Source: Clostridiales bacterium (GTDB lineage Bacteria > Bacillota > Clostridia > Lachnospirales > Lachnospiraceae). From it: DNA of 13,984 nt. Below are positions 13,915-13,984 of this stretch, piece after piece. Position 1 is the stretch's first letter. Every line of letters starts with the position of its first letter. A program made the position numbers and the translations under genes. Where the stretch lies: the NCBI GenBank assembly GCA_018365455.1, contig JAGZJZ010000100.1:1-13984 (forward strand), given 5' to 3'. The notes below the pieces were generated by a model. The model was not told the DNA's origin, did not search any database, and worked only from the letters and a program-made list of their open reading frames with translations.

Positions 13915-13984
13915 AACAAAGCTGTCTCAAACAGACAGCAAAAAACAAAATCCGACACAGATATAACTCGAGTCAATGGCTTTA

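Overview
The window looks like chromosome from a low-to-moderate GC Clostridia member, most likely a Lachnospiraceae gut anaerobe. This rests on the Firmicutes-style AGGAGG ribosome binding sites, sigma-A-like promoters with 17-bp spacers, the purE-purM-purN-purD order, clpC close to radA, a cadherin-like surface protein and abundant palindromic intergenic repeats. It is an inference; there is no rRNA gene here to fix the taxon. All recognised genes are on the plus strand. I see no tRNA, rRNA, CRISPR array, transposase, phage gene or obvious pseudogene.

Layout. (1) 1-1800: a galactokinase-family gene with its own promoter, ending in a 146-bp structured intergenic repeat whose last hairpin looks like a terminator. 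(2) 1825-7204: a strong promoter, then purE, purM, purN and purD (de novo IMP synthesis), a 182-bp gap packed with four hairpins, and a single-pass membrane protein with a cadherin-like outer domain and an 18-residue-repeat Pro/Gln-rich tail. The first clear terminator comes only after this protein, so it may be read together with the purine genes. (3) 7306-10208: a small YtrA-type GntR regulator followed 17 bp later by clpC, with a promoter carrying candidate operators. (4) 10209-11332: a second, diverged copy of the ~146-bp repeat, a 137-residue protein of unknown role, a 164-bp near-perfect palindromic element (MITE-like) and a long stem-loop just before radA. (5) 11333-12779: radA and its terminator. 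(6) 12873-13803: a MerR-family regulator with a classical 19-bp-spacer promoter lying on its own start region. (7) 13886-13984: a strong promoter with an inverted-repeat operator, driving a gene beyond the right edge.

The coding content is mostly housekeeping: sugar phosphorylation, purine synthesis, protein quality control and recombination repair. The parts that deserve a second look are between or beside these genes: two repeat families, the hairpin cluster before the membrane protein, the GntR-clpC pairing where ctsR-mcsA-mcsB would be expected from other Firmicutes, and the altered sugar-binding motif of the galactokinase. I found no clear-cut new multi-gene system; the best candidates are listed as findings with the test that would decide each.
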